A DNA stretch of 64,000 nt from Zhouia spongiae (GTDB lineage: Bacteria > Bacteroidota > Bacteroidia > Flavobacteriales > Flavobacteriaceae). Made by a program: the position numbers and the translations under genes. The DNA lies in NCBI RefSeq assembly GCF_022760175.1, contig NZ_CP094326.1, positions 372,001 through 436,000 of the forward strand, given 5' to 3'. The notes beneath the pieces were generated by a model that did no database searches, had not been told where the DNA came from, and was given only the letters and a program-made list of their open reading frames with translations. Shown one piece after another: positions 43,578-53,772 of this stretch (positions are counted from its first letter, which is position 1; each line of letters begins with the position of its first letter).

Positions 43578-44771
43578 ATGATGATTAATGAAAATAACTA
43601 TTCTATTTTCAACTCTATACTCGATAATGATTTTTATAAATTCACGATGCAGTGTGCTGTTGTTAAGCTTTTTCCCAATGTAAAGGCCAAGTACAAGTTC
43701 ATCAACAGGGGGGAGCATAAATTTCCGGAAGGTTTTGGGCAAGCACTCAGAAGTGCTGTAGACAACATGGCCCGATTACAGTTAACAAGGGATGAAAAAA
43801 GCTTTCTTACGGAAACATGTCATTATTTAAACCCTGCATATATAGATTTCCTGGAAGGGTATCGTTACGACCCCTCTGAGGTTAGTATCCAGCAAACCGG
43901 CGAAGATCTCGAAGTATATGTTTCCGGATACTGGTACCGTACCATTTTGTGGGAGGTGCCTCTGCTATCGCTCATCTGTGAATTGTATTATGAGCTTACA
44001 GGACAGGAACGCTGGACCAAAGAAAAAGTAGTAGACACTACCCTCAATAAAATAAAACTCTATAATGAGCTTGGGGTAACTTTTGCAGAATTCGGCACAC
44101 GCAGACGTCATTCGTACCGGACCCATCGCGAGGTCATGCATACTTTATCTACCTACAAAGGGAAAAGCTTTATTGGCAGCAGTAATGTACATATGGCGAT
44201 GCTCTATAATGTAAAACCAATCGGAACTCATGCGCATGAATGGTTTATGTTTCACGCAGCCGAATACGGATTTAAAATGGCTAATGCACTCTCATTAGAA
44301 CATTGGGTAGATGTGTATAGAGGCGATCTTGGAGTTGCTCTCTCCGACACCTATACCACAGATGTGTTTTTTAAACAATTCGACACTAAGTTTGCCAAAT
44401 TATTTGATGGTGTACGCCACGATAGCGGGGATCCTATTGAATTTGCCGAAAAGACCATCATACACTATAAACATCACGGAATCAACCCCTTGTACAAGTA
44501 CATTATCTTTTCGGACGGTCTAAACCCTGAAAAAGTTGAATCTATTACGCATGCGTGCAAAGGAAAAATAGGCATCTCTTTCGGTATAGGTACCAATCTC
44601 ACAAATGACGTGGGGCTCAAACCAATGAATATAGTTATTAAACTTACTGATGTACTTACTAATGATAACGAGTGGATCCCTACCGTAAAACTCTCTGACG
44701 AACCCAACAAGCATACCGGTGACGAGAAAATGATATCATTAGCCAAGGAATTACTACGTATCAAAGACTAA
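43578..44771 (+). CDS. pncB: Nicotinate phosphoribosyltransferase
   Basis: 397 residues. Salvage enzyme converting nicotinate and PRPP to nicotinate mononucleotide. Recognisable segments are NDFYKFTMQ near residue 18, INRGEHKFP, EFGTRRRHSYRTH (phosphate-binding/catalytic His region), IGTHAHEWFM and VRHDSGDP near 277. Two ATGs stand together at the start. Together with nadE 17 kb away it supplies NAD. gldA follows 66 bases later but has its own promoter. Confidence 0.96.
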   Translation: MMINENNYSIFNSILDNDFYKFTMQCAVVKLFPNVKAKYKFINRGEHKFPEGFGQALRSAVDNMARLQLTRDEKSFLTETCHYLNPAYIDFLEGYRYDPSEVSIQQTGEDLEVYVSGYWYRTILWEVPLLSLICELYYELTGQERWTKEKVVDTTLNKIKLYNELGVTFAEFGTRRRHSYRTHREVMHTLSTYKGKSFIGSSNVHMAMLYNVKPIGTHAHEWFMFHAAEYGFKMANALSLEHWVDVYRGDLGVALSDTYTTDVFFKQFDTKFAKLFDGVRHDSGDPIEFAEKTIIHYKHHGINPLYKYIIFSDGLNPEKVESITHACKGKIGISFGIGTNLTNDVGLKPMNIVIKLTDVLTNDNEWIPTVKLSDEPNKHTGDEKMISLAKELLRIKD

Positions 44772-44793
44772 TATAATGGCTTTTTCGTTTAAG

Positions 44794-44823
44794 TTTGCTG
44801 AACCAATCATTTTTATATTTTTG
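44794..44823 (+). promoter_or_regulatory. gldA promoter (TTTG-N18-TATTTTTG)
   Basis: TTTG at 44794-44797 and TATTTTTG at 44816-44823 are 18 bases apart, 14 bases upstream of the gldA ATG. Confidence 0.65.
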
Positions 44824-44837
44824 ATCAAAATATCAAT

Positions 44838-45731
44838 ATGTCAATTGCTGTATCGAACATTACAAAAGTTTACGGAGAACAAAAAGCCTTAAATAACATT
44901 TCATTTAGTATTGAAAAAGGTGAAATAGTTGGATTTCTCGGACCGAATGGCGCCGGAAAATCAACTATGATGAAGATCCTTACCACTTATATAAAACCGA
45001 GCAGCGGCAAAGCTTCGGTTAACAAATATGATATTGGTACAGAAAAAAGAAAGGTACAGAAAAGCATAGGCTACCTCCCCGAGCATAACCCGCTGTATCT
45101 CGATATGTATGTAAAAGAATATCTGGCATTTAATGCCGGCATATACAATATCCCTAAAACCCGTATTAAGGAAATTATCACGCTAACAGGTTTAACTCCT
45201 GAAGCTCACAAAAAAATAGGACAACTTTCCAAAGGTTACAGGCAAAGGGTTGGATTGGCAACAGCCATGCTTCACGATCCTGATGTACTGATACTGGATG
45301 AACCAACGACTGGGCTCGATCCTAATCAACTGACTGAAATTCGTGAACTTATAAAAAATGCAGGAAAGAATAAAACCGTTTTACTTTCCACCCATATCAT
45401 GCAGGAAGTGGAAGCTATATGCGACAGGGTTATTGTAATCAATAAAGGGCAGATCGTTGCAGATAAAAAACTCTCTCAATTAAATGATGAAAAGCAACAA
45501 GTAATCTTTGTTGAGTTTGATTATCGCGTGGAAGACATCTTATTAAAAGAGCTCCCACATATAACAACCATTAAGAATATTGCCGGATTCGCCTATGAAT
45601 TACACTTCAATACGGATAAAGACATGAGGCCTGCTATTTTCGATTTTGCACAGGAGAATGGTTTAAAAACACTTCAGCTCAACCATAAACACAAAAACCT
45701 GGAAACGCTGTTCAGGGAACTAACATCTTAA
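44838..45731 (+). CDS. gldA: Gliding-associated ABC transporter ATPase GldA
   Basis: 297 residues. Walker A GPNGAGKST (35-43), signature LSKGYRQRVGLA and Walker B VLILDEPTTGLDP are intact, and the C-terminal region after residue 215 matches GldA-type subunits. In Flavobacterium GldA works with membrane proteins GldF and GldG in gliding. Neither gldF nor gldG is adjacent here, which is usual. Confidence 0.9.
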   Translation: MSIAVSNITKVYGEQKALNNISFSIEKGEIVGFLGPNGAGKSTMMKILTTYIKPSSGKASVNKYDIGTEKRKVQKSIGYLPEHNPLYLDMYVKEYLAFNAGIYNIPKTRIKEIITLTGLTPEAHKKIGQLSKGYRQRVGLATAMLHDPDVLILDEPTTGLDPNQLTEIRELIKNAGKNKTVLLSTHIMQEVEAICDRVIVINKGQIVADKKLSQLNDEKQQVIFVEFDYRVEDILLKELPHITTIKNIAGFAYELHFNTDKDMRPAIFDFAQENGLKTLQLNHKHKNLETLFRELTS

Positions 45732-46087
45732 CCAAAAGCAAATTAACCCTGTTTTTTTGTATCTTTATATAGAAGATCAATTTATTTTACCTTAAGCAAC
45801 TTGTAGCCTCTGGTTCATGCTGTGTTTCCATTATAAATCATTAACACCGACCATATGGGATCAGCAAACAAAAATTCTTTATTTTATCGATCAGGAGAAC
45901 GAAAGGGCATTCGAGCTATTAGAAATACTGCTCCTGAAACACACATATCTAATCCATCCGTAAAACACAGGTTCTCAACTCTTTCAGAGACCCGACAATA
46001 CTTAATCGTTTTTTTAATTAGAAGATCAGATAACCGCAAGCTGGCTGCTCAGACCATAAAGCATTTGCTAACCAAAACCACACCATC
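45732..46087. other. Intergenic stretch between gldA and an NTF2-like lipoprotein
   Basis: 356 bases. A 78-codon frame (45855-46091) overlaps the next ATG by 4 bases but is basic, lacks any recognisable motif and probably is not a gene. A weak -7-like TATCTTTA occurs shortly after gldA. Nothing else is seen. Confidence 0.35.
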
Positions 46088-46552
46088 ATGAAAAAGTTAT
46101 TTATTATAATCGGAGGATTCATCATTATCTCAAGCGGTTGTAAACAAGAAACTATTAAAGGAAACCTTGTTTCAGAACATAAGAATAAAATAAAAATGAC
46201 TGACATTGAATGGTCTGAGCAGGCTGACAATCCCGACAAACATTTAGAATTCTTTGCCGATGAAGCTATTGTCCTTGCTCCTGGACAACCTATTCTGTCG
46301 GGTAAAAAAACCATTAAGGACCTGCTGGAAAGATATCATTCCATTCCCGGTTTCAAAATTCATTGGGAACCGGTTAAAGTTGAAGTAGCCGAATCCGGCG
46401 ACCTCGGGTATTCATTGGGAACGTATGTCCTTACCATGCAAGATTCCCTCGGGAATGAAATTAAAGACTACGGGAAATACGTTACTATTTGGAAAGCGTA
46501 TAATGACAGCTTGTGGAAAGTTTCTGTCGACATGTTCAATTCAAACAAATAG
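46088..46552 (+). CDS. SnoaL/NTF2-like (DUF4440-type) lipoprotein
   Basis: 154 residues. The signal ends in the lipobox SSGC (Cys18). The mature part has the alpha+beta cone layout of NTF2-like proteins: EFFADEAIVLAPGQPILSGKKTIKDLLERY (split by turns), then YSLGTYVLT and YGKYVTIWKAYNDSLWKVSVDMFNSN. Such proteins may bind small ligands or be enzymes; the role here is unknown. It is convergent with the GIN-domain gene 12 bases away. Confidence 0.78.
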   Translation: MKKLFIIIGGFIIISSGCKQETIKGNLVSEHKNKIKMTDIEWSEQADNPDKHLEFFADEAIVLAPGQPILSGKKTIKDLLERYHSIPGFKIHWEPVKVEVAESGDLGYSLGTYVLTMQDSLGNEIKDYGKYVTIWKAYNDSLWKVSVDMFNSNK

Positions 46553-46564
46553 CAACCGAAACTA

Positions 46565-47317
46565 TTATTCAAAGATCAGTTTTCCTTTAAACAACTCTTC
46601 CACTTCAACGACAGGGGGTCTGTTAAAAGACCTGACATTACCATAGCTGATTATTTCCCCTTTTAAACTTTCTACAGGGTTGACCAGGATGTCATTAGTT
46701 CCCCTATGATAGACAGAAACCTTCTCTGCCATTAATTCTTTACCTTCAAACCTGCTATTTCCTGCGGTATATCTAAGCTCCAAATTACGAACCCTGCCCC
46801 TGGCATAACAGTTGGATAAATTTGAAAAATTGAGTCTCAGGGTATCCATGTCGATATCGATATCAAAATCCCCAACAGACTGATAACCTCCGGCACTATA
46901 TTGTTCAGAGATCAACAATAAGTTTTTATATTTCCATACCCCGTCAGAATATACGGTAAATTGACTCGCATTCCTGATTTCCTTTAAATCGGGTACTGTG
47001 ATATATATCCTGGTTTTGTCATAATCACGTACAAAATTACACGAGTTATTATCGGCCAAAATCAACCTTCCCTCCTCTACGCTCACACTAATATCATTAA
47101 TCAGGTTTTTACCCGACTCTACTTCAACTCTGTATTCATCGCCCATTTTAACGATCAGGGTGACACCATCAAGTACGGTGACTTTGTCAAAACCCGAAAC
47201 GTCCCTTATTTCTTTAACGAGACTCCCTGCGGTTTGAAAGCAATCCGAAGCATCTTCATTGTTACACGAAGTGACGGCCAAGGTTAACAGAAATAATACA
47301 AATAGTTTTTTCATCAT
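46565..47317 (-). CDS. GIN-domain (DUF2807) lipoprotein
   Basis: 250 residues. The signal peptide ends in VTSC (lipobox). The mature protein is a beta-helix-like DUF2807/GIN domain: regular short strands such as GFDKVTVLDGVTLIVKMGDE and KNLLLISEQYSAGGYQS with hydrophobic-x-hydrophobic spacing. These are cell-surface or periplasmic proteins of unknown function common in Bacteroidota. It lies 9 bases after the PagL-like gene and is probably co-transcribed. Two ATGs stand at the start. Confidence 0.8.
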   Translation of the reverse strand: MMKKLFVLFLLTLAVTSCNNEDASDCFQTAGSLVKEIRDVSGFDKVTVLDGVTLIVKMGDEYRVEVESGKNLINDISVSVEEGRLILADNNSCNFVRDYDKTRIYITVPDLKEIRNASQFTVYSDGVWKYKNLLLISEQYSAGGYQSVGDFDIDIDMDTLRLNFSNLSNCYARGRVRNLELRYTAGNSRFEGKELMAEKVSVYHRGTNDILVNPVESLKGEIISYGNVRSFNRPPVVEVEELFKGKLIFE

Positions 47318-47326
47318 TCAAACACA

Positions 47327-48421
47327 TTAAAATCTATACCCCAATCCAAATTCTACTGCTTCGGCTTTCGCCGCATGCGTTTTTAACGTAAGAGCACTAA
47401 AGAGTTTGTTGCCAAGATAATATTTTAGTCCAACTCTCTGGTATAATCGTCCTTCAAAATCGATCGGGTAGTACGTATAATATCCAAATTGAGTAACCAA
47501 AGACATCTTGTTCATAAAAAGTTCGTGTCCCACAAAAAGTCCGGTTCTTTTATAGTCATCATCTTCACTAATCCCCCAATGAGGAGATGCGACAGCCCTG
47601 TACCGGGCATACTGTTTTAAAAAATTCGAGTAGAATATATCGGTTCCCAACTGAACAGCACTTTTTTTATTGAGCCGCTTATCTGCATATACGGAGAATA
47701 CATAAAAAGGGAACTGCCCGCTATTTACCTGGTCACTTTCATTCAATCCGGCCCGGAAAACAAAATTTACACGCATCCTTTCCGTAAACTTATTACTCAA
47801 ATGGTCATCTGCATATACAGGGGTGTTTTTATCTAACTTATAATTAACCCCGACATTAAATGTTACAGAATTCACACTTGTATTCGGCGCTTTTACATTA
47901 GCATTGGAGTAGTGTATTAATGAAAGCCCGGCCTGAATTCCCAGATCACCTAGCAACCGTTCTTTTTTATAATTGAGCATCAACATCGTACTACTCAAAA
48001 TCCTTGACCCAAAAGCTACATTCCTGAAATTATTTTCATTATCGTACGGTGCTGAGGTATATGCCAAACCTTGCCCGATCCGCATCATCAAATTTCTATT
48101 TAAAAAATAAAAGTTATAGTGCGCATACAATGCATGATTCTGTCCGAGGTATTCATTCTTAAAATTCTGATATGAGTAAGAAGCTCCATAATCAGGATAA
48201 TTATAACGTTGCTCCCATTCTTTTCCCCCAAAGGTTTTTTTATTCCAGCCAATAATAAAACCTTCCGGATGCCCGGTAATTAAATGTTGGATATCGGTGT
48301 TGTGAAGGGCTATATTACCCGTAAAATAATTTACATCAACAAACGAGCTTTGTTGCTCTTTATCTTGAGCATTAACAACGTTGATAAATAATATAAAAAT
48401 GAAAACAGCTTTTTTCAACAT
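47327..48421 (-). CDS. PagL-like lipid A deacylase (acyloxyacyl hydrolase family)
   Basis: 364 residues. A signal peptide (1-18, ending VNAQ) is followed by an outer-membrane barrel. The motif LIHYSNANVKAPN near residue 170 has the His-x-Ser of the PagL catalytic pair with the following Asn/Pro pattern, and the C-terminus ends GLGYRF with a terminal Phe for BAM. It may remove an acyl chain from lipid A in the outer membrane. It is longer than enterobacterial PagL, so the extra barrel region may do something else. Confidence 0.75.
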   Translation of the reverse strand: MLKKAVFIFILFINVVNAQDKEQQSSFVDVNYFTGNIALHNTDIQHLITGHPEGFIIGWNKKTFGGKEWEQRYNYPDYGASYSYQNFKNEYLGQNHALYAHYNFYFLNRNLMMRIGQGLAYTSAPYDNENNFRNVAFGSRILSSTMLMLNYKKERLLGDLGIQAGLSLIHYSNANVKAPNTSVNSVTFNVGVNYKLDKNTPVYADDHLSNKFTERMRVNFVFRAGLNESDQVNSGQFPFYVFSVYADKRLNKKSAVQLGTDIFYSNFLKQYARYRAVASPHWGISEDDDYKRTGLFVGHELFMNKMSLVTQFGYYTYYPIDFEGRLYQRVGLKYYLGNKLFSALTLKTHAAKAEAVEFGLGYRF

Positions 48422-48519
48422 ATCTAAAAATCAGAGGCAAAAATAATTTTATTTTTCGGGTAAGAAAAAATTACTGTCAATTTGGTGATTTCCATATTGT
48501 TTTTGTCCCCTGATCTTAC

Positions 48520-49476
48520 TTAAAATACGGCTTCTGCAATTGTTTTGATATTATCCGATTTCCCCATCGAATAATAATGTAAAACCGGAATCCCTGCTTC
48601 TTTTAACTCTTTGGATTGCTGAATACTCCATTCTACACCTACCTGTCTGACCTCTTTATTGTTTTTACACTTTTCAACTGCAGCAATAAGTGTATCGGGC
48701 AAGTCTATTTTAAACACCTGCGGCAGTAATTGCAAATGCCGCTTTACGGCTATGGGTTTTAATCCCGGTATGATAGGCACATGAATACCATAATCTTTAG
48801 CTTGCTCTATAAACCGGAAAAACTTCTGATTGTCAAAAAACATCTGCGTAACCACATAATCGGCTCCGGCATCAACCTTTTCTTTCAATTTTTTCAGATC
48901 GAAATCTATTGACGGGGCTTCCAGATGCTTCTCCGGATATCCTGCCACACCTACACAAAAACTGGCTCTTTCTCCTTCTTCCAATGTTTCATGAAGATAT
49001 TTGCCACAGCGCAGATTATGAATCTGACGCACCAAATCAACCGCATAAGAATGTCCGCCTGCTGTTGGTTCAAAATACCGCTGATGCTTCATGGCATCGC
49101 CTCTTAATGCCATTATATTGTTTATTCCCAAATAATGGCAATCTACGAGCATATATTCTGTTTCTTCCTTTGTAAAACCTCCACATAATAAATGCGGTAT
49201 AGTATCCACATCGTATTTATGTTTAATCGCGGCACAAATACCTAAAGTTCCCGGGCGTCTTCTTGTTATTTTCCTGTCGAGTAGCCCTTCTCCCTTATCT
49301 ATATATACGAATTCTTCTCGCGATGTTGTTACATCTATGAACGGAGGATTGAACTCCATAAGCGGGTCTATGTTTTTATACAGTTCATTGATATTACTTC
49401 CTTTTTGAGGAGGAATAATCTCGAATGAAAACAATGTTTTCCCTTTTGCTCTTTCGATGTGTTCTGTAACCTTCAT
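48520..49476 (-). CDS. metF: Methylenetetrahydrofolate reductase
   Basis: 318 residues, FAD-dependent TIM barrel. FSFEIIPPQKGSN near the N-terminus, DVTTS, NIMALRGDA and YVVTQMFFDNQ are MetF hallmarks. It reduces methylene-THF to methyl-THF, the methyl donor for the cobalamin methionine synthase encoded 237 bases upstream. No terminator or clear promoter is visible in that gap, so it may be read through from metH under the SAM riboswitch. Confidence 0.96.
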   Translation of the reverse strand: MKVTEHIERAKGKTLFSFEIIPPQKGSNINELYKNIDPLMEFNPPFIDVTTSREEFVYIDKGEGLLDRKITRRRPGTLGICAAIKHKYDVDTIPHLLCGGFTKEETEYMLVDCHYLGINNIMALRGDAMKHQRYFEPTAGGHSYAVDLVRQIHNLRCGKYLHETLEEGERASFCVGVAGYPEKHLEAPSIDFDLKKLKEKVDAGADYVVTQMFFDNQKFFRFIEQAKDYGIHVPIIPGLKPIAVKRHLQLLPQVFKIDLPDTLIAAVEKCKNNKEVRQVGVEWSIQQSKELKEAGIPVLHYYSMGKSDNIKTIAEAVF

Positions 49477-49713
49477 TTTAATAATAATTTCTTTACCTCT
49501 TCAAAACTTCCTTCATATTCCCGATATATCCGTCTTCTCCCCGGGTAATCTGTTAAAATATATTTTTACTTACTGATTATATTCTTGAGACAGCTATCAA
49601 TTTTCAGAGATTTTTTCAGTCTTCACTTCTTCTGCTATTTTTTATTCAATTGGTCGTAACCATGAACAATGATATATTCTTAAAGTTAACACTATAAAAT
49701 CCGTTACGATTAT

Positions 49714-52392
49714 CTAGTCTGCTATGTTAGGGTTCAACCATTTATTTGCTTCCTCTATACTGATATCACGTCGTGATGCGTAATCTTCAACCTGATCTTG
49801 TTTGATCTTTCCCAATCCAAAATATTTGCTTTGAGGGTTTGCAAAATAATATCCTGATACTGACGATGCCGGCCACATAGCCAAACTGTCTGTAAGTTTT
49901 ACACCCGTATTCTTTTCTACATCCAGCAGCTTCCATATGGTTCTCTTTTCCAGATGGTCCGGGCAAGCCGGATAGCCTGGCGCAGGACGAATCCCTTTAT
50001 ACGATTCCCTGATCAGCTCTTCATTCGTTAATACCTCATCAGCAGCATATCCCCAGATTTCTTTACGTACCTTTTCGTGGAGGTATTCGGCAAATGCTTC
50101 CGCACAACGATCGGCGAGGGCTTTTATCATAATTGAATTGTAATCGTCTAAGTTCTCTTCATATTTTTTTGCGATTTCTTCAACACCAAAGCCTGTCGTC
50201 ACACAAAACGCCCCCACATAATCCTGTTTTCCTGAACTCTTTGGGGCTATGAAATCTGCCAAAGCCATATTTGGAGCTCCCTTTGTTTTCTTGGATTGCT
50301 GACGTAAAGTCAAAAATCTATCTATAGCCTCTCCTTCCTCATTGTAAACTTCAATATCGTCATCTCCTACCTGATTGGCAGGGAAAACCCCCAATACGCC
50401 GGTTGCCTTCAGCCATTTCTCTGATTTTATCTTTTGAAACATTTCAAGAGCATCTTTATACAATGATCGTGCCTGTTCACCAACCACATCATCTTCTAAT
50501 ATGGCAGGGTACTTACCATGTAAATCCCATGATCTGAAGAATGGGGTCCAGTCTATATAATCCTCCAATGCATCGATAGCGGCCTCTATTTTCTTAACGC
50601 CTATAAAATTCGGTCTCACCGGAGTAAAATTATTCCAATCGACGGAGAATTTATTTGCCCTGGCATCCTGGATGCTTAAATATGTTTTCTTTTTCGATCT
50701 GTTCAGGAATCCTTCCCTTAGTTTATCATACTCCTCCCTGATTGCCACCGAATAAGACTCTAAAAATTTAGGGTTCACCAAATTTCCTGCTACGGTAACT
50801 GCCCGGGATGCATCATTTACATGCACCACCGTTTTAGAATATTCCGGGGCAATCTTAACTGCCGTATGAGCTCTGGATGTAGTAGCACCACCAATCATTA
50901 CAGGGATATTGATATCCAGTTTTTCAAGTTCTTTGGCCAGGTACACCATTTCATCCAAAGACGGTGTTATTAATCCGCTCAGTCCGATTATGTCAACTTT
51001 TTCATCAAGGGCCGTCTGGATGATTTTTTCGGGGGGTACCATTACCCCGAGATCGACTACCTCATAATTATTACAGCCTAATACAACGCTGACAATATTT
51101 TTTCCAATATCATGTACATCTCCCTTTACTGTAGCCATCAGGATTTTACCTGCTGAACGGGACTCTTCGTCTTTTTCTTCCTCAATAAATGGCAACAAAT
51201 ATGCCACTGCTTTCTTCATTACTCTTGCCGATTTTACCACCTGCGGCAAGAACATTTTTCCACTTCCAAACAGATCTCCTACCACATTCATTCCATTCAT
51301 CAAATGTCCTTCAATGACTTCGATGGGTTTGTTTACTGCCTGCCTTGCTTCTTCTATATCGACTTCAACAAATTCATCGATTCCCTTTACCAGCGAATGG
51401 GTTATTCTATCCTGAAGTTCGCCGGATCTCCATTCTTGATTTTGTTTTTCAGCGACCTTCCCATTACCTTTTACCGTTTCTGCAAGAGTCATCAGTCGTT
51501 CGGTGGCATCTTCCCTTCTATCCAGCAACACGTCTTCTACATGTTCTAAAAGGTCTTTTGGGATGTCGTCATATACTTCCAGCATCTGGGGATTTACAAT
51601 CCCCATATCCATTCCGTTTTTTATGGCATGATACAAAAATGCTGAATGCATTGCTTCCCTGACTACATTATTTCCTCTGAAAGAAAAAGAAACATTACTG
51701 ACCCCTCCACTAACGTGAGCATGCGGTAAGTTTTCACGAATCCATTTCGTAGCTCTAAAGAAATCAATTGCATTTTTCCTATGCTCTTCCATTCCTGTAG
51801 CGACAGGAAATATATTCGGATCGAAAATAATGTCTTCAGGAGAGAATTTCACCTTTTCTACCAATATATCGTAAGACCGTTTACATATCTCTATTCTTCT
51901 TTCATAGGTATCTGCCTGTCCTACCTCATCGAATGCCATTACAATAACTGCTGCGCCATAGCGTTTTATCTGTTTGGCCCGTTGAATAAACTCTTCTTCA
52001 CCTTCTTTCAGACTGATGGAGTTCACAACACTTTTCCCCTGAACTACTTTTAGTCCTGCTTCGATGATTTCCCATTTAGAGCTATCGATCATAACGGGTA
52101 CTCTGGCGATATCGGGTTCGGCTGCCATTAAATTCAGAAACGTCGTCATGGCATAGACACCATCCAACATTCCTTCATCCATATTCACATCAATAATCTG
52201 CGCTCCTCCTTCTACCTGTGATCGTGCTACTTCCAGGGCTTCATCGTATTTTTCTTCCTTGATCAACCTCAGAAAACGACGCGACCCTGTTACGTTGGTA
52301 CGCTCTCCTATATTAATAAAATTACTCTCAGGCGTTACCACCAAAGGCTCTAACCCTGAAAGTTTCAAATATCTATTTGCTTTTGCCCCCAT
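49714..52392 (-). CDS. metH: Cobalamin-dependent methionine synthase, C-terminal subunit
   Basis: 892 residues from the chosen ATG. It holds the methyl-THF-binding domain ([20 protein letters not shown]), the cobalamin cap, the B12 domain with [13 protein letters not shown] (the DxHxxG cobalt-ligating His) and the SAM-dependent reactivation domain at the end ([12 protein letters not shown]). The homocysteine-binding domain is a separate upstream gene, so the enzyme is split. The frame reaches 52479, but the ATG at 52392 overlaps the stop of the first part (TAATG) and gives the normal [13 protein letters not shown] start. Confidence 0.96.
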   Translation of the reverse strand: MGAKANRYLKLSGLEPLVVTPESNFINIGERTNVTGSRRFLRLIKEEKYDEALEVARSQVEGGAQIIDVNMDEGMLDGVYAMTTFLNLMAAEPDIARVPVMIDSSKWEIIEAGLKVVQGKSVVNSISLKEGEEEFIQRAKQIKRYGAAVIVMAFDEVGQADTYERRIEICKRSYDILVEKVKFSPEDIIFDPNIFPVATGMEEHRKNAIDFFRATKWIRENLPHAHVSGGVSNVSFSFRGNNVVREAMHSAFLYHAIKNGMDMGIVNPQMLEVYDDIPKDLLEHVEDVLLDRREDATERLMTLAETVKGNGKVAEKQNQEWRSGELQDRITHSLVKGIDEFVEVDIEEARQAVNKPIEVIEGHLMNGMNVVGDLFGSGKMFLPQVVKSARVMKKAVAYLLPFIEEEKDEESRSAGKILMATVKGDVHDIGKNIVSVVLGCNNYEVVDLGVMVPPEKIIQTALDEKVDIIGLSGLITPSLDEMVYLAKELEKLDINIPVMIGGATTSRAHTAVKIAPEYSKTVVHVNDASRAVTVAGNLVNPKFLESYSVAIREEYDKLREGFLNRSKKKTYLSIQDARANKFSVDWNNFTPVRPNFIGVKKIEAAIDALEDYIDWTPFFRSWDLHGKYPAILEDDVVGEQARSLYKDALEMFQKIKSEKWLKATGVLGVFPANQVGDDDIEVYNEEGEAIDRFLTLRQQSKKTKGAPNMALADFIAPKSSGKQDYVGAFCVTTGFGVEEIAKKYEENLDDYNSIMIKALADRCAEAFAEYLHEKVRKEIWGYAADEVLTNEELIRESYKGIRPAPGYPACPDHLEKRTIWKLLDVEKNTGVKLTDSLAMWPASSVSGYYFANPQSKYFGLGKIKQDQVEDYASRRDISIEEANKWLNPNIAD

Positions 52393-53393
52393 TAAACTAA
52401 CTCCACAATTTTTCTTGGTTGATATTCTTTCACTGCATCGGCTATCATACGTATGTGATCGGGAGTTGTTCCACAACACCCTCCGATGATATTCACCACA
52501 TTCTCCTCGAGGTAAGTCCTGATAAGTTGTTGCATCTCTTCTGCAGTCTGATCGTACTCTCCGAAATGATTTGGCAAACCGGCATTAGGATAGGCTGATA
52601 TATAGAATGGGGTGTTCTGAGCTAATTGCTTAACATATGGCAATAACTGATCTGCTCCTAAGGCACAATTAAACCCTACACTTAATAACGGGATATGCGA
52701 AATGGAGACCAAAAAGGCTTCCGGCGTCTGTCCTGACAATGTTCTTCCGGAAGCATCTGTAATCGTTCCGCTAACCATAACAGGAATGTCAATTTTCTTC
52801 TCTTCTTTAACCTCATCAATAGCAAATAAAGCTGCTTTGGCATTCAGTGTATCGAATACAGTTTCTATCAGCAGCACATCTGCCCCGCCATTTATTAAAC
52901 CTTCTGCCTGTTCTTTATAGGCTATCCGTAATTCATCAAAAGTAATGGCACGATAGCCCGGGTCATTAACATCCGGCGACATACTTGCAGTTTTATTGGT
53001 TGGGCCCATAGCTCCTGCTACAAAACGAGGTTTGCCTGGTGTTAATGCAGTATATTTATCTGCCACTTCCTTTGCTATTCTTGCTGATTCGTAGTTTAGT
53101 TCATACGCTAAATCTTCCATATGATAATCAGCCATGGCGATTGTTGTAGATGAGAACGTGTTCGTTTCCACAATATCGGCTCCCACCTCAAAATAAGCTG
53201 CATGAACTTCAGCGATTGCCTTAGGCTGGGTTAAAGACAGTAAATCGTTGTTGCCCTGTACCGGATATTTAAAATCTTTAAACCGGGCACCCCGAAAATC
53301 TTCCTCTGTAAATTTATACTGCTGCAACATGGTTCCCATGGCACCATCCATTACCAAAATTCTTTTTTCGAGTTCTTTTCTAATATCTCTCAT
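52392..53393 (-). CDS. Methionine synthase, homocysteine-binding subunit
   Basis: 333 residues, TIM-barrel homocysteine S-methyltransferase domain. [11 protein letters not shown] near the N-terminus, VETNTFSS, a distal Cys in GFNCALGAD and the zinc-binding [13 protein letters not shown] near 309 give the three zinc cysteines. It supplies the homocysteine half of MetH; the partner starts in its stop codon. A SAM-I riboswitch lies about 140 bases upstream. Confidence 0.95.
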   Translation of the reverse strand: MRDIRKELEKRILVMDGAMGTMLQQYKFTEEDFRGARFKDFKYPVQGNNDLLSLTQPKAIAEVHAAYFEVGADIVETNTFSSTTIAMADYHMEDLAYELNYESARIAKEVADKYTALTPGKPRFVAGAMGPTNKTASMSPDVNDPGYRAITFDELRIAYKEQAEGLINGGADVLLIETVFDTLNAKAALFAIDEVKEEKKIDIPVMVSGTITDASGRTLSGQTPEAFLVSISHIPLLSVGFNCALGADQLLPYVKQLAQNTPFYISAYPNAGLPNHFGEYDQTAEEMQQLIRTYLEENVVNIIGGCCGTTPDHIRMIADAVKEYQPRKIVELV

Positions 53394-53533
53394 ACGAGCT
53401 GCTTTAGCTTATTCCCTTCTATCACAATACCGTTTGCGATTAGAAAGGTTTATTATTTAAATTGATTGTTAAAAAGAAAGGAAAGCGTAATACGTAGAAT
53501 ATGCTTTGTTATCTGTCCTTTTATCCTGAACCA

Positions 53534-53628
53534 TTCAAGAAAAAAGGTAGAACGTAGCACCTTCTCTATTTGCATAGAGGGTTGCTAAGGCTTCAACGGG
53601 TCTAATCCCTTCACCTTTCTTGATAACA
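53534..53628 (-). ncRNA. SAM-I (S-box) riboswitch upstream of split metH
   Basis: On the minus strand the S-box core is clear: TTATCAAGAAAGGTG, AGGGATTAGACCCGTTGAAG, CCTTAGCAACC, a variable P3-P4 arm, then GGTGCTACGTTCTACC. TCAAGAAA pairs with a TTTCTTGA on the 3' side as P1. It should bind S-adenosylmethionine and lower metH expression. The motif GATAACA at 53507-53513, complementary to TGTTATC at the aptamer's 5' end, lies downstream and also occurs after the second copy, so it may belong to the expression platform. Confidence 0.9.
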
Positions 53629-53697
53629 TCATCATTTTAATGAACTAGTGTGCAAAGATACACACATTTGTTTTTTCTGCAAACCTCTGTATCCAAG

Positions 53698-53749
53698 AAA
53701 AAAAAATCCGGACATCTTAAAGTGTTTTATCACAAAATGACGCCCGGAT
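53698..53749 (-). terminator. Terminator of the sulfite reductase/siroheme operon
   Basis: The minus-strand stem ATCCGGGCGTC/GATGTCCGGAT (11 bp, two G-U pairs) with a 22-base loop is followed by TTTTTTTT. It lies 24 bases past the stop of the flavoprotein gene. Confidence 0.75.
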
Positions 53750-53772
53750 CGAATATTTAAAACAAAGATGGA

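Noticed and set aside
45855-46091. 78-codon frame overlapping the NTF2-like lipoprotein ATG by 4 bases
   Set aside because: The ATGA overlap looks like coupling, but the product is basic and featureless and the downstream gene has a normal signal peptide start.
52393-52479. 29-codon extension of the second metH gene into the first
   Set aside because: It overlaps the end of the upstream coding region in another frame; the ATG at 52392 with TAATG overlap is the normal start.
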